From assembly GCA_029782215.1 (NCBI GenBank), contig JAKOVD010000147.1, forward strand, positions 141,943 to 205,942: a DNA stretch of 64,000 bases, given 5' to 3'. Below the pieces are notes generated by a model. That model worked only from the letters and a program-made list of their open reading frames with translations, made no database searches and was not told where the DNA came from. Positions 56,737 to 64,000 of this stretch are shown here, one piece after another. Origin of the DNA: Chloroflexota bacterium. GTDB taxonomy: Bacteria; Chloroflexota; Anaerolineae; J102. The position numbers and the translations under genes were made by a program. Every line of letters starts with the position of its first letter. Position 1 is the first letter of the stretch.

Positions 56737-58473
56737 ATGCGCAATTCCGGCTTCCTGCGCGATCACGAGCACCAGCGCTGGCTGTGGTTTCGTGATCCGG
56801 TAGAAGTCGTCGTCGCCGGAGAACCGCAGAACGTGCGCGCACAGTGCGAGCGCATCGAAAGAGCGGTCAACACCGGTCTGTGGGCGATGGGGTATTTGGC
56901 CTACGAGGCCGCCCCCGCCTTCGACCATGCCCTATGCGTGCGCCAGCAGACGTCGGACCTACCGCTGCTGTGGTTTGGTCTCTACCGCGAGCCGGAGGTG
57001 CTGGCAGAGCTGCCATCCGTTGCGCACGGCGGCTGCACCCTTGGGCCCTGGCAGCCGTCCATCACGCCCGAGGCGTACACAGAGGCCATTGCCGCCATCA
57101 AGCGGCGCATTGCCTGGGGCGACACCTACCAGGTGAACTACACGTTCCGCCTGCACGCCTCCTTCCAGGGCGATCCCTGGGCGCTGTTCCTGCAGCTCTG
57201 GCAGGCGCAGTCCGCTCCCTACGCCTCCTACCTGGAGACGGAAGGCTTCACGCTGTGTTCGGCCTCACCGGAGCTTTTCTTCCGTCTTGACGGCGAGCGG
57301 GTGGAATCCCAGCCCATGAAGGGCACGGTGCGCCGCGGCCGCACCCTGGCCGAAGACGAGGCGCAGGCGCATTGGCTGCAGCGCTCCGAGAAGAACCGGG
57401 CCGAGAACGTCATGATCGTCGATATGGTCAGGAATGATCTGGGCCGCATCGCCGCCACCGGCACCGTCCGGACGGAACGACTCTTCGACGTCACCCGCTA
57501 TCCCACCCTTTGGCAGATGACCTCCACCGTCAGCGCCCGCACCTCGGCCTCCCTGACCGAGACCCTGGCTGCGCTCTTCCCCTGCGCCTCCGTGACGGGC
57601 GCCCCCAAGGTCAGCACCATGGGCATCATCGCCGGCCTGGAGACGTCGCCCAGAGGGGTCTACACGGGCGCCATCGGCTACCTGGCCCCCGCACGTCGCT
57701 GCCAGTTCAACGTCGCCATTCGCACCGTGGTGGTCGATCGCCGGCGCGGAAGCGCTGAATACGGCGTCGGCAGCGGCATCGTCTGGGACTCAAACGCCGA
57801 AGATGAGTATCGGGAGTGCGAGACGAAGGCGCGCATCCTGACGGCGACCTTTCCCGAGGTGTCGCTCCTCGAATCGCTGCTCTGGGAGCCCGGCCCCGGC
57901 TACTTCCTGCTGACCCGGCACCTGGAACGCCTGGCCGGCTCCGCCCGCTATTTCGCCACGCCCCTGGACCTGGCAGCGGTGGCAAAACAGCTTGACGCCT
58001 TCGCCGCAACGCTCCCCCCGCAGCCGCACAAGGTCCGTCTGGCGGTCGACAAGAAGGGCTCCTGCCAGGTCGAAGCCGCGCCCATCGCCGCTGCGTCCAC
58101 TGCCCCCCTGCGGGTGGGCCTGGCGAGCGAACCCGTCGACTCAAACGATATCTACCTCTACCACAAGACCACGCGGCGGCAGGTCTACGAACAGGCGCTG
58201 GCATCCCGCCCCGACTGCCAGGATGTGCTGCTGAGGAACGAGCGCGGCGAGCTGACGGAATCCAGCCGCGCCAACCTGGTGCTGCGACTTGGAGGTAAGC
58301 TGCTGACGCCGCCGGTGGCGTCCGGCCTGCTGCCCGGCGCCTTCCGGGCGGAGCTGCTGGCGCAGGGTCTCCTGGCTGAACAGGTGCTGTACGTCGCCGA
58401 CCTGGACCGCGCCGAAGAGATCCTTCTGATCAACTCCGTGCGCCGCTGGATGGCAGTGGAGCTGGTTCCGTAG
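56737..58473 (+). CDS. PabB-PabC fusion: aminodeoxychorismate synthase component I and 4-amino-4-deoxychorismate lyase
   Basis: This 578-aa protein has PabB at residues 1-~360 (catalytic Lys region QPMKGTVRRG in place of the usual PIKGT, RAENVMIVDMVRNDLGRI, FPCASVTGAPK) and an aminotransferase class IV PabC-like lyase at ~370-578 (PLP Lys in YLYHKTTRRQVYE, ELTESSRANLVL). Together they turn chorismate and ammonia into p-aminobenzoate for folate. The glutamine amidotransferase PabA is not in the window. The ATG at 56737 is the only candidate. Confidence 0.88.
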   Translation: MRNSGFLRDHEHQRWLWFRDPVEVVVAGEPQNVRAQCERIERAVNTGLWAMGYLAYEAAPAFDHALCVRQQTSDLPLLWFGLYREPEVLAELPSVAHGGCTLGPWQPSITPEAYTEAIAAIKRRIAWGDTYQVNYTFRLHASFQGDPWALFLQLWQAQSAPYASYLETEGFTLCSASPELFFRLDGERVESQPMKGTVRRGRTLAEDEAQAHWLQRSEKNRAENVMIVDMVRNDLGRIAATGTVRTERLFDVTRYPTLWQMTSTVSARTSASLTETLAALFPCASVTGAPKVSTMGIIAGLETSPRGVYTGAIGYLAPARRCQFNVAIRTVVVDRRRGSAEYGVGSGIVWDSNAEDEYRECETKARILTATFPEVSLLESLLWEPGPGYFLLTRHLERLAGSARYFATPLDLAAVAKQLDAFAATLPPQPHKVRLAVDKKGSCQVEAAPIAAASTAPLRVGLASEPVDSNDIYLYHKTTRRQVYEQALASRPDCQDVLLRNERGELTESSRANLVLRLGGKLLTPPVASGLLPGAFRAELLAQGLLAEQVLYVADLDRAEEILLINSVRRWMAVELVP

Positions 58474-58580
58474 TGGTCCATGTTGCCTGCGTTTCCAGTT
58501 GTCGCAACCAGGTCTGCATGGCGTGTTCATAGGTGCCATGCCAATTGAGGGATCGATCGGTTGTCATCCCACTTTCAGTC

Positions 58581-59243
58581 TCATTGGCCTTGTGCTCCCG
58601 CATGTTTCCGCGGCTGGTACACACCGGCCAGATTCACCCCCTGCATCATCGCCTCGTAGGACAGCTTGTCCATCGGCGAAAGGCGCCGCACCATGCCTGA
58701 CGTCAAGAGGGGAATCGGGCGCAGCGCCAGCAGGCGCTTGTAGACGGCGTCGGCGCCCTCCTGGCGCCACAACCACTCCGTCTGGCCATAGCGATCCAGG
58801 TGCAGCGGCCGCGAGTAGGCGCGCAGGGTCTTCTCGCCGTGCAGATTGTAGAACGCCTCAAAATACGACATCACCAGCTCGCGGAGATCGCGGTAGACCG
58901 CCTCGCGAGAGCGCAGGCCCACGTAGTTGGACTTGGCCACTGCCCCCCAACGCCCCTCGACCTGGTAGACCGCAAGGACATGATCGTCGTCCGTTTCCGG
59001 CTCGGGAAACAGGTCGATGACCAGGGGCGGAAACCCCAGACGCCACAGCGCCGCCGCCCCGAACAGCGCCCCATCCAGGCAATGGGCCAGGCCGTCGTTC
59101 AGCACCTGCAGCGGGCAGCGATTGGCATCCTCAGGACTGTAGGGCGTACGGTCCAGGAAAGCCTGGATGGCCGCTGGGCTGTCGAGGCCCAACCAGAGGG
59201 CGCGTTGGTCATCGTTCAGGAGACCGGCAAAGTGGGTGAGCAT
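58581..59243 (-). CDS. Transglutaminase-like (papain-fold) protein
   Basis: This 220-aa protein has a cysteine-protease-like core: Cys in AHCLDGALFGAAALWRLG, His in DDDHVLAVYQVEGRW, and an Asn/Asp step in GAVAKSNYVGLRS. That order fits transglutaminase-like proteins. Residues 130-220 are of unknown type. The substrate is unknown, and the match to a family is by motif only. It is a single gene that lies between two plus-strand genes. Confidence 0.65.
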   Translation of the reverse strand: MLTHFAGLLNDDQRALWLGLDSPAAIQAFLDRTPYSPEDANRCPLQVLNDGLAHCLDGALFGAAALWRLGFPPLVIDLFPEPETDDDHVLAVYQVEGRWGAVAKSNYVGLRSREAVYRDLRELVMSYFEAFYNLHGEKTLRAYSRPLHLDRYGQTEWLWRQEGADAVYKRLLALRPIPLLTSGMVRRLSPMDKLSYEAMMQGVNLAGVYQPRKHAGAQGQ

Positions 59244-59313
59244 GTCGTCATTCCTCGCGCATCAACGGTGTGGGGATAGTCCGGCATGGGTTTGCCGCCT
59301 TACGGACCCCGTG

Positions 59314-59322
59314 TGCTAAGAT
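59314..59322 (+). promoter_or_regulatory. Extended -10 candidate for rsfS
   Basis: TGCTAAGAT fits TGnTAnnnT and lies 31 nt before the GTG start. Confidence 0.45.
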
Positions 59323-59353
59323 AGTCACTCCGACCTGGATTATTCAACCTGAG

Positions 59354-59707
59354 GTGACACTTCTGAACGCATCCGAACTGGCTCACGCCATCGTCAATCT
59401 GCTTGACGACAAGCAGGCTGAAAACATCCTGCTCCTCGACATCAACAGTGTCTCCACGCTGGCAGACTACTTCGTCATCGCCACCGCCAACAGCGAGCGC
59501 CAGAGCCAGGCCCTGACGGACACCCTGCTGGAGGCGCTGCGCGCCCAGGGCGTGCGTCCTCTCTTCGTCGAAGGCGAGCGGACCTCGGGGTGGCAGTTGA
59601 TCGACTACGGCTCGGTCATCGTCCACCTCTTCTCGGCCGGCAAACGCGAGTTCTACCGGCTGGAAGAGCTGTGGAAGAACGCGCAGGTGGTGGTGCGCGT
59701 CCAGTAG
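59354..59707 (+). CDS. rsfS: Ribosome silencing factor RsfS
   Basis: This 117-aa protein has the RsfS/Iojap core: AENILLLDINSVSTLADYFVIATANSERQSQ, then VHLFSAGKREFYRLEELW. RsfS binds ribosomal protein L14 and blocks subunit joining when nutrients run low. GTG at 59354 gives the usual ~115-residue length; an ORF back to 59270 has no support. It is a single gene, not next to nadD as in many bacteria. Confidence 0.93.
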   Translation: MTLLNASELAHAIVNLLDDKQAENILLLDINSVSTLADYFVIATANSERQSQALTDTLLEALRAQGVRPLFVEGERTSGWQLIDYGSVIVHLFSAGKREFYRLEELWKNAQVVVRVQ

Positions 59708-59728
59708 CCGGGACGCCGGCGCCGCCAG

Positions 59729-60688
59729 CTAGCGCAGCGTCTGGTAGAGGATTTCCTTCCAGCGCCGAGCGTTGACCTCGCGGCACACGTCGGCGTTGGG
59801 ATGGTGGGGGCCCCAGTGGGGATCGCGATAGGGGGGCGTGCTGGTGACGTGCAACTCATCCACGATCGTCATCCCGCGGGTCAGGCCGTCATCGCAGGCG
59901 ATGTCGACATAGTACCGCCCACGCCTGGCACAGACGTCGGGATCCAGGGCGACCGCCATCGTCACCGGGTCAGGCAAGCCCAGGCCCGGATCGCCCTGCA
60001 GGTTGACGCACGCATCGAGCGCGTGCTTGTTGCAGTCAATGGCGAAGTCGGCCAGCCCCGAGCCGAAGCCGTAGACCTGCTCCATCTCGGCCTCGGTCAA
60101 AGTGGCCTCGCCCCGGCAGTTCTCCCAGCCCACCATCAGGATGGGCATGCCGGAATGAAAGACAATCGCTGCTGCCTCAGGATCGCACCAGATGTTGTAT
60201 TCGGCGGCCGGCGTCACGTTGCCCACGGTACAGGCGGCGCCCCCCATGATCACACACTGCTTGATCCACCCTGCCAGCCGGGGTTCAAGGCGCAGCGCCG
60301 TGGCCACGTTCGTCAGCGGCCCCAGGGTCACCAGGGTGATCTCGCCGGGAGCCTCGCCGCACCGGCGCACCAGATCCTCGACGGCGTGGCCGGAGGCGGG
60401 TGCGCGCTTGGGCGCCGGGTAGTGCATGCCGCCCATGCCATCCGGTCCGTGAAAGTAGAAGGCATGAAAGGGCTCCCGCACCAGCGGCCGCGTGCAGCCG
60501 TAGTACACCGGCGTTTCCTTGCCGCACAGCTCGACCACATAGCGGGCATTGATGCTGCCCTGCTCGACCGGCATGTTCCCTGAAACGATGTGGATGGCGT
60601 CCACCTGCACGTCAGGCCAGCGCAGGGCCATGAGAATGGCGACAGCGTCGTCGGAAGCGGTGTCGGTGTCGATGATGAAACGGCGCAT
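59729..60688 (-). CDS. Inosine-uridine preferring nucleoside hydrolase
   Basis: This 319-aa enzyme cleaves the N-glycosidic bond of nucleosides. The Ca2+-binding start is MRRFIIDTDTASDDAVAILM. GPLTNVATAL, EYNIWCDPEAA and a His region near the C-terminus (DPHWGPHHPNAD) are conserved features. The base specificity cannot be read. It lies 3 nt after the sirtuin stop, so both genes are one operon. Nicotinamide riboside or nucleoside salvage would be a sensible common theme, but that is inference. Confidence 0.9.
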   Translation of the reverse strand: MRRFIIDTDTASDDAVAILMALRWPDVQVDAIHIVSGNMPVEQGSINARYVVELCGKETPVYYGCTRPLVREPFHAFYFHGPDGMGGMHYPAPKRAPASGHAVEDLVRRCGEAPGEITLVTLGPLTNVATALRLEPRLAGWIKQCVIMGGAACTVGNVTPAAEYNIWCDPEAAAIVFHSGMPILMVGWENCRGEATLTEAEMEQVYGFGSGLADFAIDCNKHALDACVNLQGDPGLGLPDPVTMAVALDPDVCARRGRYYVDIACDDGLTRGMTIVDELHVTSTPPYRDPHWGPHHPNADVCREVNARRWKEILYQTLR

Positions 60689-60691
60689 GGG

Positions 60692-61414
60692 CTAAGCTCC
60701 TGCGTTGAGATAGGTGGACCGGAATCCGGCCCACCAGGCGGGCAGCGTTTCCTCGCACGGGCCGAACAGGCTTTCGGTCGCCAGGGAGGTGAGCGGCGTC
60801 GCCTCTGTGTTGAACTCGTAGACTTTGCCGCCGTGCTGCCGTGTGTAGTGCGGCAGCTCCGCCGCCGGATAGACGAGGGCCGAGGTGCCGGCCACGAGGG
60901 CGATGTCCGCCTGCCGGAAGGCCTGCACAGCCTTGTTCAACACCATACCATCCAGCGCTTCGCCAAACCATACCACGTCAGGGCGCAGCAAGGCGCCGCA
61001 TTCCGGGCAGGCTGGGGGCAGGGGGTCCAGCGGAACCTGGCGGTTCTCGCCGGCATAGCGGCAGGCCGTGCAGCGCACCCGCCAGAGGTCGCCGTGCAAA
61101 TAGAGGACGCGGCAGCTCCCTGCCGCCGGGTGCAGACCGTCGACGTTCTGCGTGACCAGGGTGAAGCCGGGCACGGCCGCGTCCATCTCCGCCAGGGTGC
61201 GGTGGGCGGCGTTCGGTGCGCAGCCCGCCACCCGCTGCCGGCGCCAGTCATAGAACTCCCAAACCAGTTGCGGGTCGCGATGGAAGGCCTGTGGCGTGGC
61301 CAGGTCCTGGGCGCGAAACTGCCGCCAGAGGCCGCCGGCATCCCGGAAGGTGGGCACGCCGCTTGCCGCCGAAACGCCAGCGCCGGTGAGGACGGCGATG
61401 CGGGGAGGGGGCAT
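60692..61414 (-). CDS. cobB: NAD-dependent protein deacylase, sirtuin (class III-like)
   Basis: This 240-aa enzyme has GAGVSAASGVPTFRD, catalytic TQNVDGLH, HGDL, and a zinc site (CTAC and CPEC). The Tyr-x-x-Arg pair in FYDWRRQRV is the class III signature that selects succinyl- and malonyl-lysine in SIRT5 and CobB. So it may be a deacylase rather than a simple deacetylase. It uses NAD+ and releases nicotinamide. Start at 61414 is the ATG. It is 3 nt upstream of the nucleoside hydrolase. A palindromic block is in front of it. Confidence 0.92.
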   Translation of the reverse strand: MPPPRIAVLTGAGVSAASGVPTFRDAGGLWRQFRAQDLATPQAFHRDPQLVWEFYDWRRQRVAGCAPNAAHRTLAEMDAAVPGFTLVTQNVDGLHPAAGSCRVLYLHGDLWRVRCTACRYAGENRQVPLDPLPPACPECGALLRPDVVWFGEALDGMVLNKAVQAFRQADIALVAGTSALVYPAAELPHYTRQHGGKVYEFNTEATPLTSLATESLFGPCEETLPAWWAGFRSTYLNAGA

Positions 61415-61439
61415 GGGAGGTGATACGTGATACGCAATG

Positions 61440-61497
61440 CGTACTGCGTAATGCGTATCACGTACTATGTCTTACGCAGTACGCATTACGCAGTACG
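61440..61497. repeat. Perfect 18-bp inverted repeat, 22-nt loop
   Basis: CGTACTGCGTAATGCGTA (61440-61457) is the exact inverse of 61480-61497. Further TACGCA-like copies flank it. It lies between sirtuin start and ndk stop. Confidence 0.88.
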
Positions 61498-61505
61498 TTT
61501 TCACA

Positions 61506-61952
61506 TCATTCCAGGATCCAGCGGTCGTTGCTGCGGTCCCAGGTGGGAATGTCGTCGCCAAACCAAAGATTGACCTCAAAGGCCGCGGTCTCGGGGCCGT
61601 CGGAGCCGTGCACCAGGTTGCGCCCGATCTCCATGCCGAAGTCCGCCCGGATGGTGCCCGGCTGGGCGTTCACCGGGTTGGTGGCGCCCATCGTTGCCCG
61701 CGCCGCCGTGATGGCGTTGGGGCCTTCCAGCACCATGGCGACAACAGGACCCGACGTGATGTACTCGATCAGGCCGGGGTAGAAGGACCGCTCCTTGTGA
61801 ACGGCATAGTGGGCCTCGGCCAGCGAGCGCGGAACGTGCACGAACTTCATGGCCACCAGCTTGAGGCCGCGGCGCTCGAAACGGCTGATGATCTCTCCGA
61901 TCAGGCCGCGCTGAACGCCATCCGGTTTGATCATGGCAAAAGTACGTTCCAT
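61506..61952 (-). CDS. ndk: Nucleoside diphosphate kinase
   Basis: This 148-aa enzyme balances NTP pools. MERTFAMIKPDGVQRGLIGE starts it, with active His in NLVHGSDGPETAAFE and MGATNP.ALPGTIR-like motif (here MGATNPVNAQPGTIRADFG). AGGAG lies 11 nt upstream of ATG 61952. It lies 50 nt after the TPR gene stop on the same strand. The 18-bp inverted repeat just after its stop may act as a terminator. Confidence 0.95.
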   Translation of the reverse strand: MERTFAMIKPDGVQRGLIGEIISRFERRGLKLVAMKFVHVPRSLAEAHYAVHKERSFYPGLIEYITSGPVVAMVLEGPNAITAARATMGATNPVNAQPGTIRADFGMEIGRNLVHGSDGPETAAFEVNLWFGDDIPTWDRSNDRWILE

Positions 61953-62002
61953 TTGATTACTGTTCTCCTTTGAATGTTTGTCTGTCAATCCGCTGGCCAC
62001 GA

Positions 62003-62794
62003 TCAGCCGGCGGCGATTGGCTGTGATGGGGACGGCGCGGGCGGGCGCACAAAGGCCCACTTTTCCGTCTCGTCCCAGGGGGGAAGCATGGCAGGGGGCG
62101 GCGGCGGCAGCCATTTCTTCAGGGCTGCGGTCCCGAACCAGGCGCCGCCCCGCTGGTCATCTGGATCGATGCTGCGCGCCATCTGGGCGTGAATCTGCGT
62201 CCGCTGGCTGTCGCCAAGCCGGCTGCCCCCGAGGGCGGCGAGCAAGTGCGCCTTCAGGCAGTAGGGTAGTTGCGCCCGGGCCACCTCCGCCATGGCCGTG
62301 CAGTCCTCCAGGCGTCCCAAGTGCAGCAGGGCCGTGGCCAGGCCCAACACGGCGTCGATGCGGGCGGGCGCCTGCCGGTAGACCTGGTGGTAGAGCGTGG
62401 CCGCGTCCCGCCAGGCGCCTGTGCCTGCCGCCTGCGCCGCCCTGGCCGGGAGGCTCGTGCCGGCTGCCAGCGCTTCCGGGTCAAGCCCGGCGGCCATACG
62501 CCCTGCCCGCGCCGCCTCGGCTTCCAGTCCCAGCGCCGCGGCGGCCTCCTGCAGCCCCGCCCACATCTCGCCTTGTTCCGGGTCGGCGCTCAGGCCGCGG
62601 CGGAACAGGTCGGCGGCATCCGCCACCAGGCCCGCCTCCAGCGACGCCATGCCCATTTCGACATAGGTATCGAGGTGATGGGGCCAGTAGCGCAGGATGT
62701 GGCGGCCCAGCGCAAAGCCGGACTCAGCGTCGCGTTCAGGGCCGAGAAGCATGTGCAGCCGGCGACTGAGGATGTGCAGGGAAACCTCGGCCAT
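62003..62794 (-). CDS. TPR-like repeat protein
   Basis: This 263-aa protein has degenerate helix pairs typical of TPRs: ALGRHILRYWPHHLDTYVEM, then GLVADAADLFRRGLSADPEQ, and AVLGLATALLHLGRLEDCTA. A Pro-rich C-terminus (~225-263) is likely disordered. There is no signal peptide, so it is a cytosolic interaction scaffold of unknown partner. It lies upstream of ndk on the same strand. Confidence 0.7.
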   Translation of the reverse strand: MAEVSLHILSRRLHMLLGPERDAESGFALGRHILRYWPHHLDTYVEMGMASLEAGLVADAADLFRRGLSADPEQGEMWAGLQEAAAALGLEAEAARAGRMAAGLDPEALAAGTSLPARAAQAAGTGAWRDAATLYHQVYRQAPARIDAVLGLATALLHLGRLEDCTAMAEVARAQLPYCLKAHLLAALGGSRLGDSQRTQIHAQMARSIDPDDQRGGAWFGTAALKKWLPPPPPAMLPPWDETEKWAFVRPPAPSPSQPIAAG

Positions 62795-62906
62795 AGCACG
62801 GTATCTTACTTGACGCTGGAATGCGCAGCAAAAAGGCCGCCATCACGGAACCCGATCACAATGCCGGTCGTCTTGGAACCACTGCCCAAAACCATGCGGA
62901 GGACCT

Positions 62907-62981
62907 ATGATGGAAATGCTTATTGTCTGCGCCCTGCTGCTTGCCATCGGGCTGGCCGGTCAAGTCTCCCTCTATCGCTGA
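62907..62981 (+). CDS. 24-residue single-helix microprotein
   Basis: ATG ATG at 62907 has GGAGG 4 nt upstream (8 nt for the second ATG). The peptide is almost all one hydrophobic helix (MLIVCALLLAIGLAGQVSL) and ends with Tyr-Arg. It fits a small membrane protein but has no recognised family. It is too short to be certain. Confidence 0.5.
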   Translation: MMEMLIVCALLLAIGLAGQVSLYR

Positions 62982-63018
62982 ACACCCTGCGGTGCGGCGC
63001 CGCAGGCTGCGGCATCCG

Positions 63019-63027
63019 TGCTAAAAT
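63019..63027 (+). promoter_or_regulatory. Extended -10 candidate for DUF1294 gene
   Basis: TGCTAAAAT, the same nonamer as before maoC; 78 nt before the start. Confidence 0.45.
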
Positions 63028-63104
63028 GACGGGGCACTGCACCTGCAGTGTCCCGTCCACGAGCCACAGACGGCCCCATTCGCAGCCCGCCGGAGACTCA
63101 TCGC

Positions 63105-63455
63105 ATGCGTCGCTCACCCAAGCTGACCTACACCCTCATCGCCATCGTTCTGAGCCTGGCGCTGTTCCTCGCCCTGGTCCTCTGGCTGCGCGTCCCGGCC
63201 TACATCGCCTGGGTGATCGCCGCCAGCATTGTTCTGTTTGCGCTGTACGGCTATGACAAGGCGCAGGCCAAGGCTGGCGGGGGCCGCGTGCCCGAAATCG
63301 TCCTGCATGGGCTGGCGCTGTTAGGGGGCTTCATCGGCGGCTGGGCTGGCATGTATACCTTTCGCCACAAGACCCAGCACCCCATCTTCAAGGTCGTGCT
63401 GGCCATCGCCACCGTCCTCAACCTGGTGCTGATCTACCTGCTCTACTTCCGCTGA
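63105..63455 (+). CDS. DUF1294 family membrane protein
   Basis: This 116-aa protein has three to four hydrophobic segments (LIAIVLSLALFLALVLWLRV, YIAWVIAASIVLFALYGYD, LALLGGFIGGWAGMYTF, VVLAIATVLNLVLIYLLYF) and the DUF1294 signature YGYDKAQAKAGGGRVPE with GGWAGMYTFRHKTQHPIF. DUF1294 has no known role; a link to nucleic-acid or cold-shock proteins exists in fusions elsewhere. The start at 63105 has GGAG 11 nt upstream. Confidence 0.85.
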   Translation: MRRSPKLTYTLIAIVLSLALFLALVLWLRVPAYIAWVIAASIVLFALYGYDKAQAKAGGGRVPEIVLHGLALLGGFIGGWAGMYTFRHKTQHPIFKVVLAIATVLNLVLIYLLYFR

Positions 63456-63466
63456 GGCCGCGGAAC

Positions 63467-63508
63467 GGCTGTACTGTGCCCCATCTGGGGGTTTTGGGTT
63501 TAACGCCT
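63467..63508. repeat. Possible terminal region of the IS element
   Basis: The sequence around 63467 (GGCTGTACTGTGCCCC, then GGGGGTTTTGGG) starts 12 nt after the DUF1294 stop and fits an IS end beyond the transposase stop. The other end is outside the window, so this is only a guess. Confidence 0.25.
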
Positions 63509-63708
63509 CGGGCCTTTCAGACCGGAAGGACGCTCTGGAGACTTTGGCACGCTACCGGACGCTGCCGTGATAGAGCGGGAAGTGTAATACTCAGGCTGCA
63601 CCACGTGAATCTCCGGCAGGCGGTACAAGGGAAATGATTTGAATTCCTGACCTGCGGCCAAGCTCAATTGGTCTGCAAGCAAGCCGCCCAGGTGATCCTG
63701 GGTGTATT

Positions 63709-64000
63709 TCAGTTTGGGGGAAGATGCCTGACGGTAGACCATAGGTCATCGAAGGTACCGGACAGAACAGCCGAGCGAATGGGGATGAGATTCTCGATAC
63801 CTTGGCGACTCCATCGCATACCAGGACCGGTAAGCCGATCTTTGTATTGCTTGGCGCCGCTTTCGACGGCGCCACTACCGATGACCCAGCGACCTTCTCG
63901 CAGCTCCATGTAGTTCATGCGCCGGTGATTGGTGTGAAAGTAGGCGGCTTCCTTGTGCAGACCCTCGGCGCGGGCCGGATGCTCATCCGCAGCCAGATCG
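63709..64000 (-). CDS. ISKra4-like transposase, 5' end outside window
   Basis: The frame is open to the window edge, so only the C-terminal ~96 residues are seen: AAYFHTNHRRMNYMELREGR, then IGSGAVESGAKQYKDRLTG, GMRWSRQGIENLIPIRSAV and LSGTFDDLW. This is the pattern of the C-terminal end of ISKra4-family DDE transposases. It reads into the chromosome. The conserved Cys of the usual VESACK motif is Gly here (VESGAK). Full length and activity cannot be judged. Confidence 0.75.
   Translation of the reverse strand, partial: DLAADEHPARAEGLHKEAAYFHTNHRRMNYMELREGRWVIGSGAVESGAKQYKDRLTGPGMRWSRQGIENLIPIRSAVLSGTFDDLWSTVRHLPPN

Noticed and set aside
63500..63742. 80-aa minus-strand ORF after the transposase
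   Set aside because: It overlaps the transposase end and reads low-information sequence; it is more likely IS end sequence.

Overview
The window looks like a chromosomal contig from an uncultured Chloroflexota bacterium (Anaerolineae/Caldilineae-like). The inference rests on high GC, secreted proteins built from DNRLRE, LVIVD or jelly-roll modules joined by long Pro-Thr linkers, many GT-C type membrane proteins, a pabB-pabC fusion, and the mixed housekeeping set. No rRNA or tRNA gene was recognised, so the taxonomic call is inference only.

Layout. 0-6.3 kb: end of a secreted DNRLRE protein, a Crp/Fnr regulator, and an ald plus CoA-transferase operon, then a NUDIX gene. 6.3-10.8 kb: two tandem paralogous GT-C-like membrane proteins. 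10.8-12.8 kb: a decayed VOC/PhnB gene, a methyltransferase-DUF1801 pair and a VOC protein. 12.8-29.5 kb: comM (yifB) split in two by a 15.2 kb integrative element (13704-28896) with a large serine recombinase and 15-bp direct-repeat ends. 29.8-48.7 kb: DUF308 protein, PolX, GNAT, lipoprotein, Fpg, ferredoxin, GH31, GT-C, M29 peptidase, PfkB kinase, Bcp, a MaoC plus CoA-lyase pair, a GT4, and UPF0175/Uma2. 48.9-63.5 kb: beta-lactamase-like hydrolase with guaA, a surface protein, CelD-like, GT4, pabBC, a transglutaminase-like protein, RsfS, nucleoside hydrolase and sirtuin, Ndk, TPR, a 24-aa microprotein and DUF1294. The right edge cuts an ISKra4-like transposase.

The most interesting part is the integrative element. 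Its genes are almost all on the minus strand: recombinase; a secreted nuclease (SNase-SH3-excalibur) overlapping a 1256-aa LVIVD/formylglycine-enzyme-like protein; six small or medium genes including an ArdC-like metallopeptidase, partly linked by ATGA overlaps; an HTH gene; a RepA-like AAA ATPase behind a ribbon-helix-helix gene; and one plus-strand PLD-like nuclease. No conjugation, capsid or terminase genes are recognisable, so it resembles a satellite or mobilizable element rather than a phage or ICE. Three non-coding features stand out. First, terminator-like hairpins sit 12-20 nt in front of the start codons of four element genes. Second, a 24-bp inverted pair of 9-bp iterons lies beside the ATPase gene. 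Third, a GGAGG-rich decamer array, a 20-codon leader ORF and a hairpin precede the ribbon-helix-helix gene. The comM halves rejoin exactly through the 15-bp core, giving a 507-codon gene, except for one extra G in a homopolymer.

Outside the element, extended -10 promoters (TGnTAnnnT) recur in front of many genes, and short dispersed repeats occupy several intergenic gaps.
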